NCBI GenBank assembly: GCA_000751555.1 | Contig: CCEZ01000015.1 | Location: 32,256 to 96,255 of the forward strand | Direction of reading: 5' to 3' | Source: Anaerosalibacter massiliensis | GTDB taxonomy: Bacteria > Bacillota > Clostridia > Tissierellales > Sporanaerobacteraceae | DNA length: 64,000 nt | In this document: positions 9,293 to 18,205 of the stretch, one piece after another | Layout: each line of letters begins with the position of its first letter | Position numbering within the stretch: position 1 is the stretch's first letter | The notes under the pieces: generated by a model | Told to the model about the DNA's origin: nothing | The model's input: the letters and a program-made list of their open reading frames with translations, nothing else | The model's database searches: none | Made by a program: the position numbers and the translations under genes

Positions 9293-9692
9293 TTAAGCAT
9301 TATTACTATTCGCTCTTTTCATGATTTCCTGTACTATTGATGTTTTAGCATTCGCATAGTGCTGGACATGCCTCCATTTATTCTTTGCCAAGCTTCGTTT
9401 GACTTGTGCATATTTGTCCCGATCAGTATCATTAGTCCGCAACCAATCACGGAAGCGTAACATTCTATCAATCTCTGATGTGCCCAAACTGAACACATGC
9501 AGATTAATATCGGTATCCGGTCCTTTAAACAAACGATGCTCAAACCAGTCAGGTTCTCGAATCTGTAGCACATATCCGGCCGCTTCCAACACTGGAACGT
9601 AGGATGACTCATCAGCAGAATCCTTAACAACCAACCGTATTCTTTTGCAACTCATCATCCGTTGTAGGCATGGAGGTATTATTAGATATCAT
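9293..9692 (-). pseudogene. GrpB family (UPF0157) gene with internal deletion
   Basis: The start ATG at 9692 encodes a GrpB-type N-terminus (MPTTDDELQKNT) and then hits a stop. In another frame the C-terminal two thirds of a GrpB nucleotidyltransferase-like protein are intact: LVVKDSADESSYVPVLEAAG, then WFEHRLFKGPDTDINLHVFS, FRDWLR and ending KTSIVQEIMKRA. Family members are about 170-190 aa. Roughly 45 codons, including the HIGSTSVPG-type motif, are missing at the join, where a GGTTG sequence is shared by both sides. The 3' piece alone could be translated from ATG 9658, but it lacks the active-site half. Confidence 0.75.
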
Positions 9693-9786
9693 CTTATCGC
9701 ACTCCTTTGCTGCTTATTATCTAGGGTTAAACTTAACTACTATTTTTTCTTTGCGATATAAAATACATAACTGTAATAATCTACTA

Positions 9787-10281
9787 CTAATCTAAAATAA
9801 AGCGATTATAAGCTATCCTTTTTCCTGTGTTTGTTTTAAAGTTTTCATCTATACACTTTTTTATCTTTTCCTGTTCTTTTTCTTTATCCATAACCGTTAA
9901 ATTTTCAAGCAAATCAGCTTCCCATTGTATTTGAAAATCAAGTCCATCAATTTTAGATGGAGTATGATGGTTGCCTATTATAAAGCATATTCTATCAATA
10001 TTTTTGTTATAGCCTACCTTTTTTAATATTTCTTTCGCTACTTCTGGTCCTTCCTTTTCTTGATAGACACCATCAATAGAACCGTATTTTTTTTGTGCTT
10101 CAACCGCACCAATATCATGTAGTATAGCAATAATACTGATGAATTCTTTTTCTTCCTCTCCGATATTTTCTCCTTTCATTATATCTTCTGCATTTTTCAA
10201 AACTTTGAGAGTATGCTCTATGCCAAAAGGAATTTCTTTGAATACTTCTTTCATCTCTATAATAATTTTTTCTTTAAACAT
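9787..10281 (-). CDS. HD-domain phosphohydrolase
   Basis: This 164-aa HD-superfamily protein shows H (GIEHTLKVLKNAE), HD (AILHDIGAVEA), the paired histidines GNHHTP and a distal D in QWEADLLENL, in the expected order for metal-dependent phosphohydrolases. The start is ATG at 10281 after GGAGG. The natural substrate is not predictable. It stands alone in the cargo region on the same strand as its neighbours. Confidence 0.8.
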   Translation of the reverse strand: MFKEKIIIEMKEVFKEIPFGIEHTLKVLKNAEDIMKGENIGEEEKEFISIIAILHDIGAVEAQKKYGSIDGVYQEKEGPEVAKEILKKVGYNKNIDRICFIIGNHHTPSKIDGLDFQIQWEADLLENLTVMDKEKEQEKIKKCIDENFKTNTGKRIAYNRFILD

Positions 10282-10454
10282 AAATTACCTCCATTTATAC
10301 CTTATAGGTGTTTTAGTTCTATCTATCCACTTTTTTGTTCGCCGATACAATCAGCATCATGGGACGGCGCATTTCATCCTGCATCGCTGGAATATTCATC
10401 ATGTTTTCCTGCGGTTGTAGAACCACAATCTGATTTATTATAAAACCATTTATA
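10282..10454 (-). other. Intergenic stretch with a short unidentified coding remnant
   Basis: Between the HD and DUF3626 genes the minus strand can be read as IVVLQPQENMMNIPAMQDE continuing to RRPMMLIVSANKKVDR-stop (about 10315-10440). It looks protein-like but has no start signal and no family I recognise. It is probably the 3' remnant of a lost gene. Confidence 0.3.
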
Positions 10455-11495
10455 TCAACCAAAATATCCAATTGTATGCCAAAGTTGCTTTATGTATTGG
10501 AAAACCTCTGATTGACTTCCAATATCATTCCATTTTTCCGGGTTAAGTTCACTATCTTGAGATGCTTTCCCCAGAAGGGCAGCGTTCATAACGCCTTGAT
10601 TATTACCCCAAATAGTATCAATCTTCTTGGCTAATAGCGGAATCATTGGACCGCGAAATAGATCGCCTATTTCTTCAAGCTTAATCTGTCTCTTTGGAAT
10701 CCATTTAAGTTTTATCCCATACCTATGACACAACTCATTAGCTTTTTCTTCAAATGTTGTTTCCTGATAAGATTCATCCATATAAAAGCTATCTACATCA
10801 TCTAAAAGATGAACATCTCCATGAATGTGCGTTTCAATGCAATAATCAAGATTTCTTCCTATGACTTTAACATCTCTTTTATTTAATAAAATCGCTAATG
10901 CTTCTTGTTCTGATGAAACTACTTGATTTAGGAGTTTTCCATTGTTTTGTACATTTCTAAGTAAATCTGCCAAAACACAAACAAAAGTGTCATTTGTGCA
11001 TAAAGTTGTTGGATTAGTCGAACTGTCTCCATATGAAAAAGTACATCTATCAATTATTTCTTTTTTCAAAACAAGGTAACATGAACCAAAACGAACAGAA
11101 GCTCCATCAATATATTTAAAAATATTCAAGGCGCCATATTTAGGGCGATCAAACGAATTATTCGGATATGCGCTGTGAAATAGGCACTGTTCCCACATAA
11201 AGCGGTCGCCGCCAACAAAAGCTGTTTTACCACCATTAGTAGTACCGGTACGAAATTGTCCATGATACCGCCCTTGCTCCAACAAATTCTCTATGACTGT
11301 TTTATTATTGTTTGATAATCTATCCGGATGAAAGTTTATGGTAATAGGACTTTGCATTACTTGATTAATCAGTTTTTCAACATCAACACTAAACTGATTA
11401 CAAATTTGCTCCAAATAAACCCTATCTTCTTTAATTTTACCTTTAGCATTTTCCCTTACCTTTTCAATAGCAAGTTTTTGATAATCTTTCAGCAT
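10455..11495 (-). CDS. DUF3626 domain-containing protein
   Basis: This 346-aa protein matches the DUF3626 pattern: ITINFHPDRLS, then YHGQFRTGTTNGG, GGDRFMWEQCLF, DRPKYGALN and YCIETHIHGDV. The start is ATG at 11495, 7 bases after GGAGG. DUF3626 proteins are of unknown biochemical role and frequent in accessory regions; they have been suggested as toxins or processing enzymes, but nothing here proves it. It looks full length and intact. Confidence 0.8.
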   Translation of the reverse strand: MLKDYQKLAIEKVRENAKGKIKEDRVYLEQICNQFSVDVEKLINQVMQSPITINFHPDRLSNNNKTVIENLLEQGRYHGQFRTGTTNGGKTAFVGGDRFMWEQCLFHSAYPNNSFDRPKYGALNIFKYIDGASVRFGSCYLVLKKEIIDRCTFSYGDSSTNPTTLCTNDTFVCVLADLLRNVQNNGKLLNQVVSSEQEALAILLNKRDVKVIGRNLDYCIETHIHGDVHLLDDVDSFYMDESYQETTFEEKANELCHRYGIKLKWIPKRQIKLEEIGDLFRGPMIPLLAKKIDTIWGNNQGVMNAALLGKASQDSELNPEKWNDIGSQSEVFQYIKQLWHTIGYFG

Positions 11496-11559
11496 TAACG
11501 ACCCTCCTCCGCATGACAGTGGGGACGTGCCTATTTTGAGTATATGCCCTTGCTATAAA

Positions 11560-11712
11560 CCCCTCTGCGATATTCCTGTAACTCATTCTAGTGGAATTTT
11601 CCGTTTCCTGTTATTCCTGCAATTAAGACTATTACTTTCACAATAATTTGCCTTACCAACTACCCATCATATTCCTACAACTCACATGACTGTTCACTCA
11701 AGAAATCTGTTC
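11560..11712 (-). pseudogene. Debris of serine recombinase C-termini
   Basis: On the minus strand 11712-11652 reads TDFLSEQSCEL-stop-EYDG-stop-LVR. This matches [22 protein letters not shown] of the intact recombinase that ends at 13043. A second partial copy (GAGTTACAGGAATAT, ELQEY) lies near 11570-11590. The rest of 11496-11727 has nothing recognisable. These are scars from at least one earlier recombinase-bearing element. Confidence 0.7.
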
Positions 11713-11727
11713 CTCTGTATGATTTTT

Positions 11728-12288
11728 TTACTTTTCTCTCATTTGTTCTATATATGCACTTTGTAAAATTGCCATATGAATGATATCATGCCATACTCCA
11801 TCGCGGAAAATAGCTTCGCGTGCTCTTCCTTCTTGCTGAAAGCTTAGTTTCTCATATAATTTTATTGCCCCTCCATTAAAAGAAAAAACTCTCAGCGATA
11901 TTCTGTGTAAATTCATCTCCAGAAATCCGAAATCAAGAAGTAATTTCATTGCCTCTAATCCATACCCTTTCCCCCAGACTTCTTTTTCTCCAATATCAAT
12001 AATGCATTCTGCATTACGATTTTTATGATCAATATTTATTAACGAAGTAATTCCAATTGGCTTTTTAGATTGTTTCTCAAGTATAATGTAGCATTTTGAA
12101 GAGCAGGATCCTAAGATTATTTGATTAACAAATTCTTCTGTTTCTTCAATACGGTAAACATCTAACAACGGAGAAGTAGTTTGCATAACATCTATATCAT
12201 TTCTCCATTTATGATAAATCTCTGTATCTTGGGCAGTCATTTTTCGTAAAATGATTCTCTTAGTTTGAAATAACATAAAAACACTCAT
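11728..12288 (-). CDS. GNAT-family N-acetyltransferase (RimJ/RimL type)
   Basis: A 186-aa acetyltransferase with RimJ/RimL features: it begins with TKRIILRKMTAQD, has the acceptor region WRNDIDVM, the acetyl-CoA-binding motif A as GEKEVWGKGYGLEAMKLLLDF, and then LHRISLRVFSFNGGAIKLYEKLSF. The acceptor is unknown (a protein N-terminus, an antibiotic or a small molecule). The ATG sits 5 bases after the TAA of the TetR gene, so the pair is co-transcribed and probably translationally coupled. It is therefore the likely target of TetR control. Confidence 0.85.
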   Translation of the reverse strand: MSVFMLFQTKRIILRKMTAQDTEIYHKWRNDIDVMQTTSPLLDVYRIEETEEFVNQIILGSCSSKCYIILEKQSKKPIGITSLINIDHKNRNAECIIDIGEKEVWGKGYGLEAMKLLLDFGFLEMNLHRISLRVFSFNGGAIKLYEKLSFQQEGRAREAIFRDGVWHDIIHMAILQSAYIEQMREK

Positions 12289-12293
12289 TCATA

Positions 12294-12911
12294 TTATTTA
12301 ATTGGCCTAAGCATATTTTCTAATGTAAAAATTAAAATATCAATTTGATCATTTACCCTTGTCAACTCCAAACTTAAATTAAATGTATCTATCATTAATC
12401 CATCAAAAAATGAAACCATATATAGAGCTATCAATTCTGATGACTTGCAAGGATGGAATTGCTTTTTCTTAATTCCTTTATCTATAAAATCCCTGATTGC
12501 GGTTATCAACTTCTTATATCTCTCTGTAATATAAGAGCTACTTGACTTGTTAGATTCTCGGTGTTTTATTAAAAAGAACTCACTTTTACAGAGTAAAAAT
12601 TCATTGTTAGACGATATAATATGTTGTTGAAATCTGATCCAATCTATGAGTTGCTTCCAAGAAGAAGTGTAGTCATCATCAATATTAATAAAAGTAATAT
12701 CTTTTTCATCGTCTAACTTAAGAAGTTCCTCAAATACATGCTCAATATTATTGAAGTACGAATACAAAGCGCCTCTTGAAATACCCGCCTCAACAATAAT
12801 GTCCTGCATGGTCGCTTGAATATAACCTTTTTTTATAAATACCCTCTTGGCAGCTTCAAGTATTTTTTGTTTTTTATTTATCTTATAATTATCGTTTACC
12901 CTAGGAGACAT
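12294..12911 (-). CDS. TetR/AcrR family transcriptional regulator
   Basis: A protein of about 205 aa whose N-terminal helix-turn-helix is clear: KKQKILEAAKRVFIKKGY, then ATMQDIIVEAGISRGALYSYF. The ATG at 12911 (MSPRVNDN) is preceded by GGAGG at 8 bases, so the longer TTG start is unlikely. The C-terminal part is a helical ligand pocket of unknown specificity. It is autoregulated in all likelihood, because a perfect palindrome overlaps its transcription start (next entry). It controls itself and the downstream acetyltransferase. Confidence 0.9.
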   Translation of the reverse strand: MSPRVNDNYKINKKQKILEAAKRVFIKKGYIQATMQDIIVEAGISRGALYSYFNNIEHVFEELLKLDDEKDITFINIDDDYTSSWKQLIDWIRFQQHIISSNNEFLLCKSEFFLIKHRESNKSSSSYITERYKKLITAIRDFIDKGIKKKQFHPCKSSELIALYMVSFFDGLMIDTFNLSLELTRVNDQIDILIFTLENMLRPIK

Positions 12912-12942
12912 GATAGTTTCCTCCAAAATTTCTTTATAACCA

Positions 12943-12994
12943 AAAACGACATTAATGTCGTTTTGATTATAAACAACATTTACGCCTATGTCAA
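12943..12994 (-). promoter_or_regulatory. Consensus sigma-A promoter with TetR operator
   Basis: On the minus strand TTGACA (12994-12989), 17 bases and TATAAT (12971-12966) form a fully consensus promoter. Immediately downstream, 12943-12964 is a perfect 22-bp palindrome whose core is ACGACATTAATGTCGT, covering the predicted transcription start. The distance to the tetR start codon is about 30 bases. A dimeric repressor bound there would block initiation. Confidence 0.9.
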
Positions 12995-13042
12995 TATAAT
13001 ATTTTTGTTGTTCAGAGACTAGTAAAACAATTCACTTGCAAA

Positions 13043-14620
13043 TTATTCTTTAACTTTTATATAAGTTTCAACACCTGATTTGAATTCAACGGTGAGCTTA
13101 TCTTCATATATCGTTATTTTCTCAATAAGCCGTCTTACTAACTGCTCATCATATTCCTCCAGCTCGCAGGATTGCTCATTCAAGAAATCAGTCATTTCAG
13201 CGATTCGTTGCCTTTTTCCTTCTCGCTCTGCATTTTCAACTAGTGCATTTTGCTTCTGCTCCCGCAAACGGTATATCTCTTCCGCCACTTCCTCATAATC
13301 TGTTTTGGAATTGGCAAGCCGCAAAAGTTCGTTTTGCAGTTCTTCCAGCTTGACGTCAATATCATTGGTAATTTTGTCGTGTTCTTCATTTAAAACTGTC
13401 TCGATATTGGCCTGTAAAGTGGAGAGAAAGGTATCCTTACTGGCCAGCAACTCATTGATGGCTTTTACAACTGCTGCCTGTAGCACTTCCTCATTAACTG
13501 TAGGGGATGTGCAATCAGACCCTTTTTCCTCTAGGCGGCTGACGCATCGCCAGACAATAGACCTGCAGCCTCGATTGTTCCAGTGGACTCTTCTATATAT
13601 TTCACCACATTCTGAGCAGTAGACAATACTGGACAGAGCGTACTTGCTGCTATAAACTCGCTTCTTACCATTCTTTCCAGTATAAAGGTTAGCCCGCCTT
13701 ACCAGTTCTTCCTGCACCTGCATGAAAATTCCACGCGGGATGATAGGTTCATGACTGTTCTCAACATAGTACTGAGGTACGATTCTATTATTGACTACTC
13801 GCTTTTTGGAAAGAAAATCAACGGTGTAAGTCTTTTGAAGCAAGGCATCTCCTATATACTTTTCATTCTGCAGTATTTTCTTAAGCGTCTCGGGTCTCCA
13901 CTTAGGCTTTTTAGCTGCAGTGAGAATACCATCCGCTTCTAGGCCTCTTGCTATTTGTAGGAGACTTGCTCCTTCAAGGTATTCTCGATAGATTCGCTTT
14001 ACCACTTCGGCTTCTTCAGGAACAATAACAAGCCTTTTATTTTCGTCTTTGGTGTATCCTAAAAACCGGTTGTGGTTGACTTGAATTTCACCTTGTTGGA
14101 AGCGGTACTGAATGCCTAGCTTTACGTTTTGGCTTAAGGACTGGCTTTCTTGTTGGGCCAGTGAAGCCATGATTGTCAGCATGATTTCACCCTTGGAATC
14201 CATAGTATTGATGTTCTCTTTCTCAAAGAAAACAGGGATATTTTTATCCTTTAGCTGCCGGATGTATTTCAAACAATCCAGCGTGTTTCTGGCAAAACGG
14301 CTAATGGACTTGGTAATGATCATGTCAATTTTACCTTCCATGCATGCTTCAATCATCCGGTTAAACTCTTCGCGCTTTTTAGTATTGGTTCCTGAAATCC
14401 CGTCGTCCGCATAAATTCCTGCCAGCTCCCATTCAGGGTTCCCTTTAATGTAGGAAGTGTAATGTTCAATCTGAACCTCATAACTGGAGGCTTGTTCTTC
14501 ACTATCAGTTGAAACTCTACAGTAAGCCGCCACTCGAAGTTTGGTTTTACTTTCAGTTTCTTGGTTATTACCCACACGAGCTCGTGCTGGTATAACTGTT
14601 ACATTCCTACTCATCGTCAT
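13043..14620 (-). CDS. Large serine recombinase (third of a triplet)
   Basis: A 525-aa site-specific recombinase. The resolvase domain contains [13 protein letters not shown] with the catalytic Ser and the conserved [16 protein letters not shown] arginines. It is followed by a recombinase domain ([18 protein letters not shown]), a zinc ribbon ([10 protein letters not shown] ... [12 protein letters not shown]) and a coiled-coil C-terminus. The likely start is ATG 14620 after GAGGCG. It overlaps the accessory recombinase gene by 14 bases. Its 3' end lies near the left limit of the prophage, as expected for an integrase. All key motifs are intact. Confidence 0.95.
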   Translation of the reverse strand: MTMSRNVTVIPARARVGNNQETESKTKLRVAAYCRVSTDSEEQASSYEVQIEHYTSYIKGNPEWELAGIYADDGISGTNTKKREEFNRMIEACMEGKIDMIITKSISRFARNTLDCLKYIRQLKDKNIPVFFEKENINTMDSKGEIMLTIMASLAQQESQSLSQNVKLGIQYRFQQGEIQVNHNRFLGYTKDENKRLVIVPEEAEVVKRIYREYLEGASLLQIARGLEADGILTAAKKPKWRPETLKKILQNEKYIGDALLQKTYTVDFLSKKRVVNNRIVPQYYVENSHEPIIPRGIFMQVQEELVRRANLYTGKNGKKRVYSSKYALSSIVYCSECGEIYRRVHWNNRGCRSIVWRCVSRLEEKGSDCTSPTVNEEVLQAAVVKAINELLASKDTFLSTLQANIETVLNEEHDKITNDIDVKLEELQNELLRLANSKTDYEEVAEEIYRLREQKQNALVENAEREGKRQRIAEMTDFLNEQSCELEEYDEQLVRRLIEKITIYEDKLTVEFKSGVETYIKVKE

Positions 14621-15038
14621 TATCAATCGCCTCGCTTTCTATAAGGCTATAAACATATTCTGCTTGTTTAAATGGGTCATCATAAAGCTCATCCGGTGTT
14701 GGCATGGCGAACTGGTATTTCTTAATACTATTTTCCTTTGGTTTATGCTCCCAAATTCTGCCGAGCATTTGTGCCCGTCTTAACTTTTCAGCCTCTACCT
14801 TTTCAAAAGTATCCTCATCAATAATCTTGGGATAATAGTCATCCCCAAGGTATCGCTTATTTGTGAGCATATTCGCAATAGTGGCATGATATCTAACAAT
14901 CCCAGCTTTCTTAGCCGCATCCTTCAAGGAAAGACCTGAAAGATATGCTTTGAATAGCTTCTTTAGCTGCTCTGCTTGTAGCTGGTCAATCACCGCTTTT
15001 CCATCTTGAATCGTATATCCATATGGTACATGAGGCAT
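14607..15038 (-). CDS. Accessory recombinase-domain protein without catalytic domain
   Basis: This 143-aa protein corresponds only to the recombinase (DNA-binding) domain: [20 protein letters not shown], then [18 protein letters not shown] and [17 protein letters not shown]. There is no catalytic serine domain. The ATG follows directly after the stop of the upstream recombinase, and its own end overlaps the downstream one, so all three are translated as a unit. Similar small middle genes occur in recombinase triplets of Clostridial elements. A role as a directionality or DNA-binding partner is possible but unproven. Confidence 0.85.
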   Translation of the reverse strand: MPHVPYGYTIQDGKAVIDQLQAEQLKKLFKAYLSGLSLKDAAKKAGIVRYHATIANMLTNKRYLGDDYYPKIIDEDTFEKVEAEKLRRAQMLGRIWEHKPKENSIKKYQFAMPTPDELYDDPFKQAEYVYSLIESEAIDNDDE

Positions 15039-16604
15039 CTATCTCTCCATCCTTTCCTTAAGTAATAAGCCGCACTTTAGGCTAAAGCCTATTTCTGTTG
15101 GCGAAAAAGCAACTATCTTTTCAACAAACTGCTCGAATACTTCCTTGTTAAAACTTTCAATATTCTTTGACTTTGAAACATATTTGATAAGTCTTTCTAA
15201 TTCTGTTATTTTAGCCATTCCACCATTGATGAAACGGTAGAGTGCTTCTTTTTGATCTTTCAGCTTCTCTGCTTCAGAGCGAAGCTCATTGTTTTGCTTA
15301 TTAAAAAGAGCAGGCTCCAAGTATCCCTTTGTCATGAGGTTAATCAATACCTGAAGTTGCTCTGCATTTTTCTCCATCTTCGATTCAATTTCCTGAACCC
15401 GAATCAGATTATCTGAATAATTCATGAGTTTCAGTTTCTGAAGCAAAGGCCTCAAAACAACTTTGTGACTAAAGATGAGCTTATTTATCATCGTCACAAA
15501 GCCTTGATGGATGCTATCCTCCCGAATGTAAATCATGGAGCATTCCTCTATATTAGTGATATGTTTGGAGCAACACCAGGCAATATATTTATTGTTCTTA
15601 GTTCCATGGATTCTTCGCTTGAAAGTACTCCCGCATTCAGAACATTGAATCTTTCCAGAAAGGGGATAGCGATTTAAATACTTGCTATTGCCACTCTTGA
15701 TGCCTTTTTCTTTTCCTCGCTGTTCGATTGCAAGATTCACTGCCTTAAACTCTTCATGACTAATAATTGCCTCATGATTATTTTCGATAAGAAACTGATC
15801 CTTCTCTCCCTTATTGGTTCGTCTAGTGAAATTATCGTCAGTGTATGTTTTTTGAAGGATTACATCTCCAGTATATTTTTCATTCCGTAAAATACCTCGG
15901 ATAGTACTTCCTCTCCATTGACCGCCTTTTTTAGTACGTACACCCTCATCGTTTAATTCTTGTGCAATTTTCTGCGTTCCTTTACCTGCTAAGGCATCTG
16001 TAAAAATCCGTTTAACAACCTCGGCCTGTTTTTTATTCACTACAATCTGCCCATCTATATAATCATAACCGTAGGGAGGATAAGAAAGCTTGTAGGTTCC
16101 ATTTCTAAACCGTTTTTGAATGGACCATTTATTATTCTCAGAAATTGAGATAGATTCATTCTCTGCTAGGCTACTTAGAATGGTCAGCATAAGCTCACTT
16201 TCCATAGACTGTGTGTTGATGTTCTCTTTTTCAAAATAAATGAACACTCCAAGATCAGTTAGCTTCCTTACAATCTCTAAACAGTCTATTGTATTTCTGG
16301 CAAATCGACTGATAGATTTTGTAATTACAAAATCTATCTTCTTGTTCTCACAGTCAGAAATAAGCCTAAGTAGTTCTGTTCTATTCTCTTTCTTCGTGCC
16401 TGAAATACCCTCATCAAAATAAATGCCAACAAATTCCCAGTCTGGGTTCGCTTTAATATAAGCTTCATAATGGACCTTCTGTGCTTCCAGGCTGATTAGC
16501 TGTTCCGTATTATCTGTTGATACCCTAGCATAAGCAGCCACCCGCAGTTTTAGCTTTTTTTGAAGCCGATTGTTCGTTTCTTTTATTTTTGTTACCTTTT
16601 TCAC
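15039..16604 (-). CDS. Large serine recombinase (first of a triplet)
   Basis: About 521 aa. The catalytic segment AAYARVSTDNTEQ and the [15 protein letters not shown] motif are intact, followed by a recombinase domain (NEKYTGDVILQKTYTDD), a zinc ribbon (CSECGSTFKRR ... CSKHITNIEEC) and a coiled-coil tail. Start codons are GTG; the GTG at 16604 has the best spacing from GGAGG. It shares only moderate identity with the recombinase at 13043, so the two are paralogues with probably different roles in integration and excision. Confidence 0.93.
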   Translation of the reverse strand: MKKVTKIKETNNRLQKKLKLRVAAYARVSTDNTEQLISLEAQKVHYEAYIKANPDWEFVGIYFDEGISGTKKENRTELLRLISDCENKKIDFVITKSISRFARNTIDCLEIVRKLTDLGVFIYFEKENINTQSMESELMLTILSSLAENESISISENNKWSIQKRFRNGTYKLSYPPYGYDYIDGQIVVNKKQAEVVKRIFTDALAGKGTQKIAQELNDEGVRTKKGGQWRGSTIRGILRNEKYTGDVILQKTYTDDNFTRRTNKGEKDQFLIENNHEAIISHEEFKAVNLAIEQRGKEKGIKSGNSKYLNRYPLSGKIQCSECGSTFKRRIHGTKNNKYIAWCCSKHITNIEECSMIYIREDSIHQGFVTMINKLIFSHKVVLRPLLQKLKLMNYSDNLIRVQEIESKMEKNAEQLQVLINLMTKGYLEPALFNKQNNELRSEAEKLKDQKEALYRFINGGMAKITELERLIKYVSKSKNIESFNKEVFEQFVEKIVAFSPTEIGFSLKCGLLLKERMER

Positions 16605-16656
16605 CACATTCACCTCCTCAAGGTATGTGACATATTACCTCTGAGTGCCCAGTATA

Positions 16657-16887
16657 TCAAGGAATATCGGGCATTATCTGTGCTAATAACGGTGAGAAAG
16701 TTTCGCGATTCAAACGCATAATTTTGTTAAACTCTACCTCTGTAACAAGACCCTTTTCAAGCATTTGACGCAGCAGTTTTTCCGCTCTATAATAATCAAA
16801 CTCTCTTTGAAGCTTCTTAGTACTTAAAGGTGTCTTTTTAGGAATAGCTAGTGGATCTTGTTTATCTGTAATTTTAGTTATCTGCAT
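16657..16887 (-). CDS. SHOCT-domain-like small protein
   Basis: A protein of about 76 aa. Its C-terminal part, KLLRQMLEKGLVTEVEFNKI, fits the SHOCT short C-terminal helical motif. ATG 16887 (MQITKITDK) follows GGAGG at a proper distance; an upstream ATG at 16902 overlaps that site. It precedes the recombinase triplet on the same strand, and such genes are common companions of these recombinases. Its biochemical role is unknown. Confidence 0.7.
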   Translation of the reverse strand: MQITKITDKQDPLAIPKKTPLSTKKLQREFDYYRAEKLLRQMLEKGLVTEVEFNKIMRLNRETFSPLLAQIMPDIP

Positions 16888-16958
16888 ATAGGCAACCTCC
16901 ATTTCTACAGGGAGAACCCTGCAACTATATGCAAAAAAATTCGGTGATTCGAACCCCT

Positions 16959-17000
16959 AAAAAAGCAAAAGACCCGAAGAGCTGTTACACTCCTCGGGTC
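16959..17000 (-). terminator. Terminator of the lysis operon
   Basis: On the minus strand GACCCGAGGAG pairs with CTCTTCGGGTC around a short loop (16971-17000), followed by TTTTGCTTTTTT. It lies 18 bases after the amidase stop and ends the late operon before the SHOCT/recombinase unit. Confidence 0.9.
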
Positions 17001-17018
17001 ATTAAAATTAGCTGTTCG

Positions 17019-17720
17019 TTAATCATACTTAATAAAGGCATCGGTAAAGCCAGCTTTCTTAGCTTTGGCAAGTTGCGCTTCCGCATTGGCTTTTACAGAA
17101 TAGGCACCGATTTGAACACGATAATATTTCTTTCTCTCCTGTTCTGCAGGCTTCTCTCCTTCACTTAATAGCTTTTTCACATCCGCTCTGAAGGTATCCA
17201 TGCTTTTTCCATGCTTTGGAAACCAGTTTCTCGGATCTCCATGATTACTTGCGATTCCTTTTTGATATCCTTCATAGTGGCCAATAACATCTTTTTCGGT
17301 CAAGTTATAGAGCTTGCAAAGATACACACACAGTTCTACCGCTTCCTTATAAACTGCATTAAAATACGAGGCATCGGTCAAACCGTCCTCGCAGATTTCA
17401 AAACCAATATGAGTATCATTTGCCTTTCCACCTGCATGCCATCCACGATGGTTCCATGGCAGGGTTTGATAAGTGGCAATTGAACCATCCTTAAGCTTTC
17501 CAATGAATGCATGGACACAAACTTGCCTTCCATCTGGTCTATCCTGATTCCAGTGATTGTTGTACTCGTTTACACCCAACTGGCCATCGTCCGGTCCAAC
17601 GTATCTACGAAGATACGGATTATTTGCACCAGTACTATGAACCATTATGCCCTTCGGTGTAATCTTTCTGCCTGCCTTATAACACGCATTTTCAGTTAGA
17701 ATAAGTTTTCTCAAATTCAT
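17019..17720 (-). CDS. N-acetylmuramoyl-L-alanine amidase with SPOR domain (endolysin)
   Basis: A 233-aa phage endolysin. Residues about 20-165 form an Amidase_2 (zinc) domain: IMVHSTGANNPYL, then PWNHRGWHAGG, HIGFEICED, VIGHYEGYQ and HGDPRNWF supply the zinc ligands and active site. Residues about 195-233 are a SPOR peptidoglycan-binding domain (YYRVQIGAYSVKANAEAQLA). It cleaves the bond between MurNAc and L-Ala for host lysis. Its ATG overlaps the holin stop by 4 bases, the usual holin-endolysin coupling, and a terminator follows. Confidence 0.95.
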   Translation of the reverse strand: MNLRKLILTENACYKAGRKITPKGIMVHSTGANNPYLRRYVGPDDGQLGVNEYNNHWNQDRPDGRQVCVHAFIGKLKDGSIATYQTLPWNHRGWHAGGKANDTHIGFEICEDGLTDASYFNAVYKEAVELCVYLCKLYNLTEKDVIGHYEGYQKGIASNHGDPRNWFPKHGKSMDTFRADVKKLLSEGEKPAEQERKKYYRVQIGAYSVKANAEAQLAKAKKAGFTDAFIKYD

Positions 17721-18127
17721 TGTTCCTTACCTCCTTTGTTATGCAACTGTGCAAGAATATCTTTTAGCTTTTCTGGTATTGGCAGTCCTAGTCGACCAAC
17801 ATTTTCTAGCATGGATACTCCCTCATTGGAGCAGTAGAAAAAGATAATGGCTGTCCGGAGCACGCTTCCATCTCCAATAAGGTTTATGTCAATCATATGT
17901 CCAATTCCGACCAAAACAAAAATAAGCACCTTCTTAAAGATGCCCCTAAATCCGATCTCACTAGATAGCTTCTTATCAACAATGGCACACATAACACCAG
18001 TGATATAATCAGCTATCATCAATGCTACTAATGCATATAAAAAACCATCAAAACCACCTAAAAACCAGCCCAAGAATCCACCAAGTGCTGTAAGGGCAGC
18101 TTGTACCCAATTCCATATTTCCTTCAT
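17717..18127 (-). CDS. Phage holin (toxin secretion/phage lysis family)
   Basis: About 136 aa with three to four hydrophobic segments (LTALGGFLGWFLGGF, LYALVALMIADYITGVM, VLIFVLVGIGHMI, TAIIFFYCSNEG), matching the holin_4 / TcdE-like family. ATG 18127 (MKEIWNWVQ) follows GAAGGAGG. The longer frame to 18187 would run through the upstream terminator, so it is rejected. It opens the membrane for the adjoining amidase. Confidence 0.92.
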   Translation of the reverse strand: MKEIWNWVQAALTALGGFLGWFLGGFDGFLYALVALMIADYITGVMCAIVDKKLSSEIGFRGIFKKVLIFVLVGIGHMIDINLIGDGSVLRTAIIFFYCSNEGVSMLENVGRLGLPIPEKLKDILAQLHNKGGKEQ

Positions 18128-18160
18128 GATTTTTACCTCCTTCGTGATTGGTGAAGATAC

Positions 18161-18193
18161 AAAAAGAGTGCCTGCAATTTTTCGCAAACACTC
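18161..18193 (-). terminator. Terminator between the GH18 tail gene and holin
   Basis: On the minus strand GAGTGTTTGC pairs (with two G-U) with GCAGGCACTC, followed by TTTTTG. It separates the tail genes from the lysis genes, probably as a partial terminator. Confidence 0.75.
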
Positions 18194-18205
18194 CTGAATC
18201 GTTAA

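Noticed and set aside
10139..10443. Plus-strand frames of 93 and 76 codons over the HD gene start.
   Set aside because: They lie antisense to the HD gene and the spacer, lack ribosome-binding sites and do not resemble known proteins.
16930..16965. GGGGTTCGAATCACC on the minus strand looks like a tRNA T-arm and could mark an att site in a tRNA gene.
   Set aside because: No acceptor, D or anticodon arms can be drawn around it, and similar TTCGAA loops occur in other prophage terminators (49373-49393, 53591-53610).
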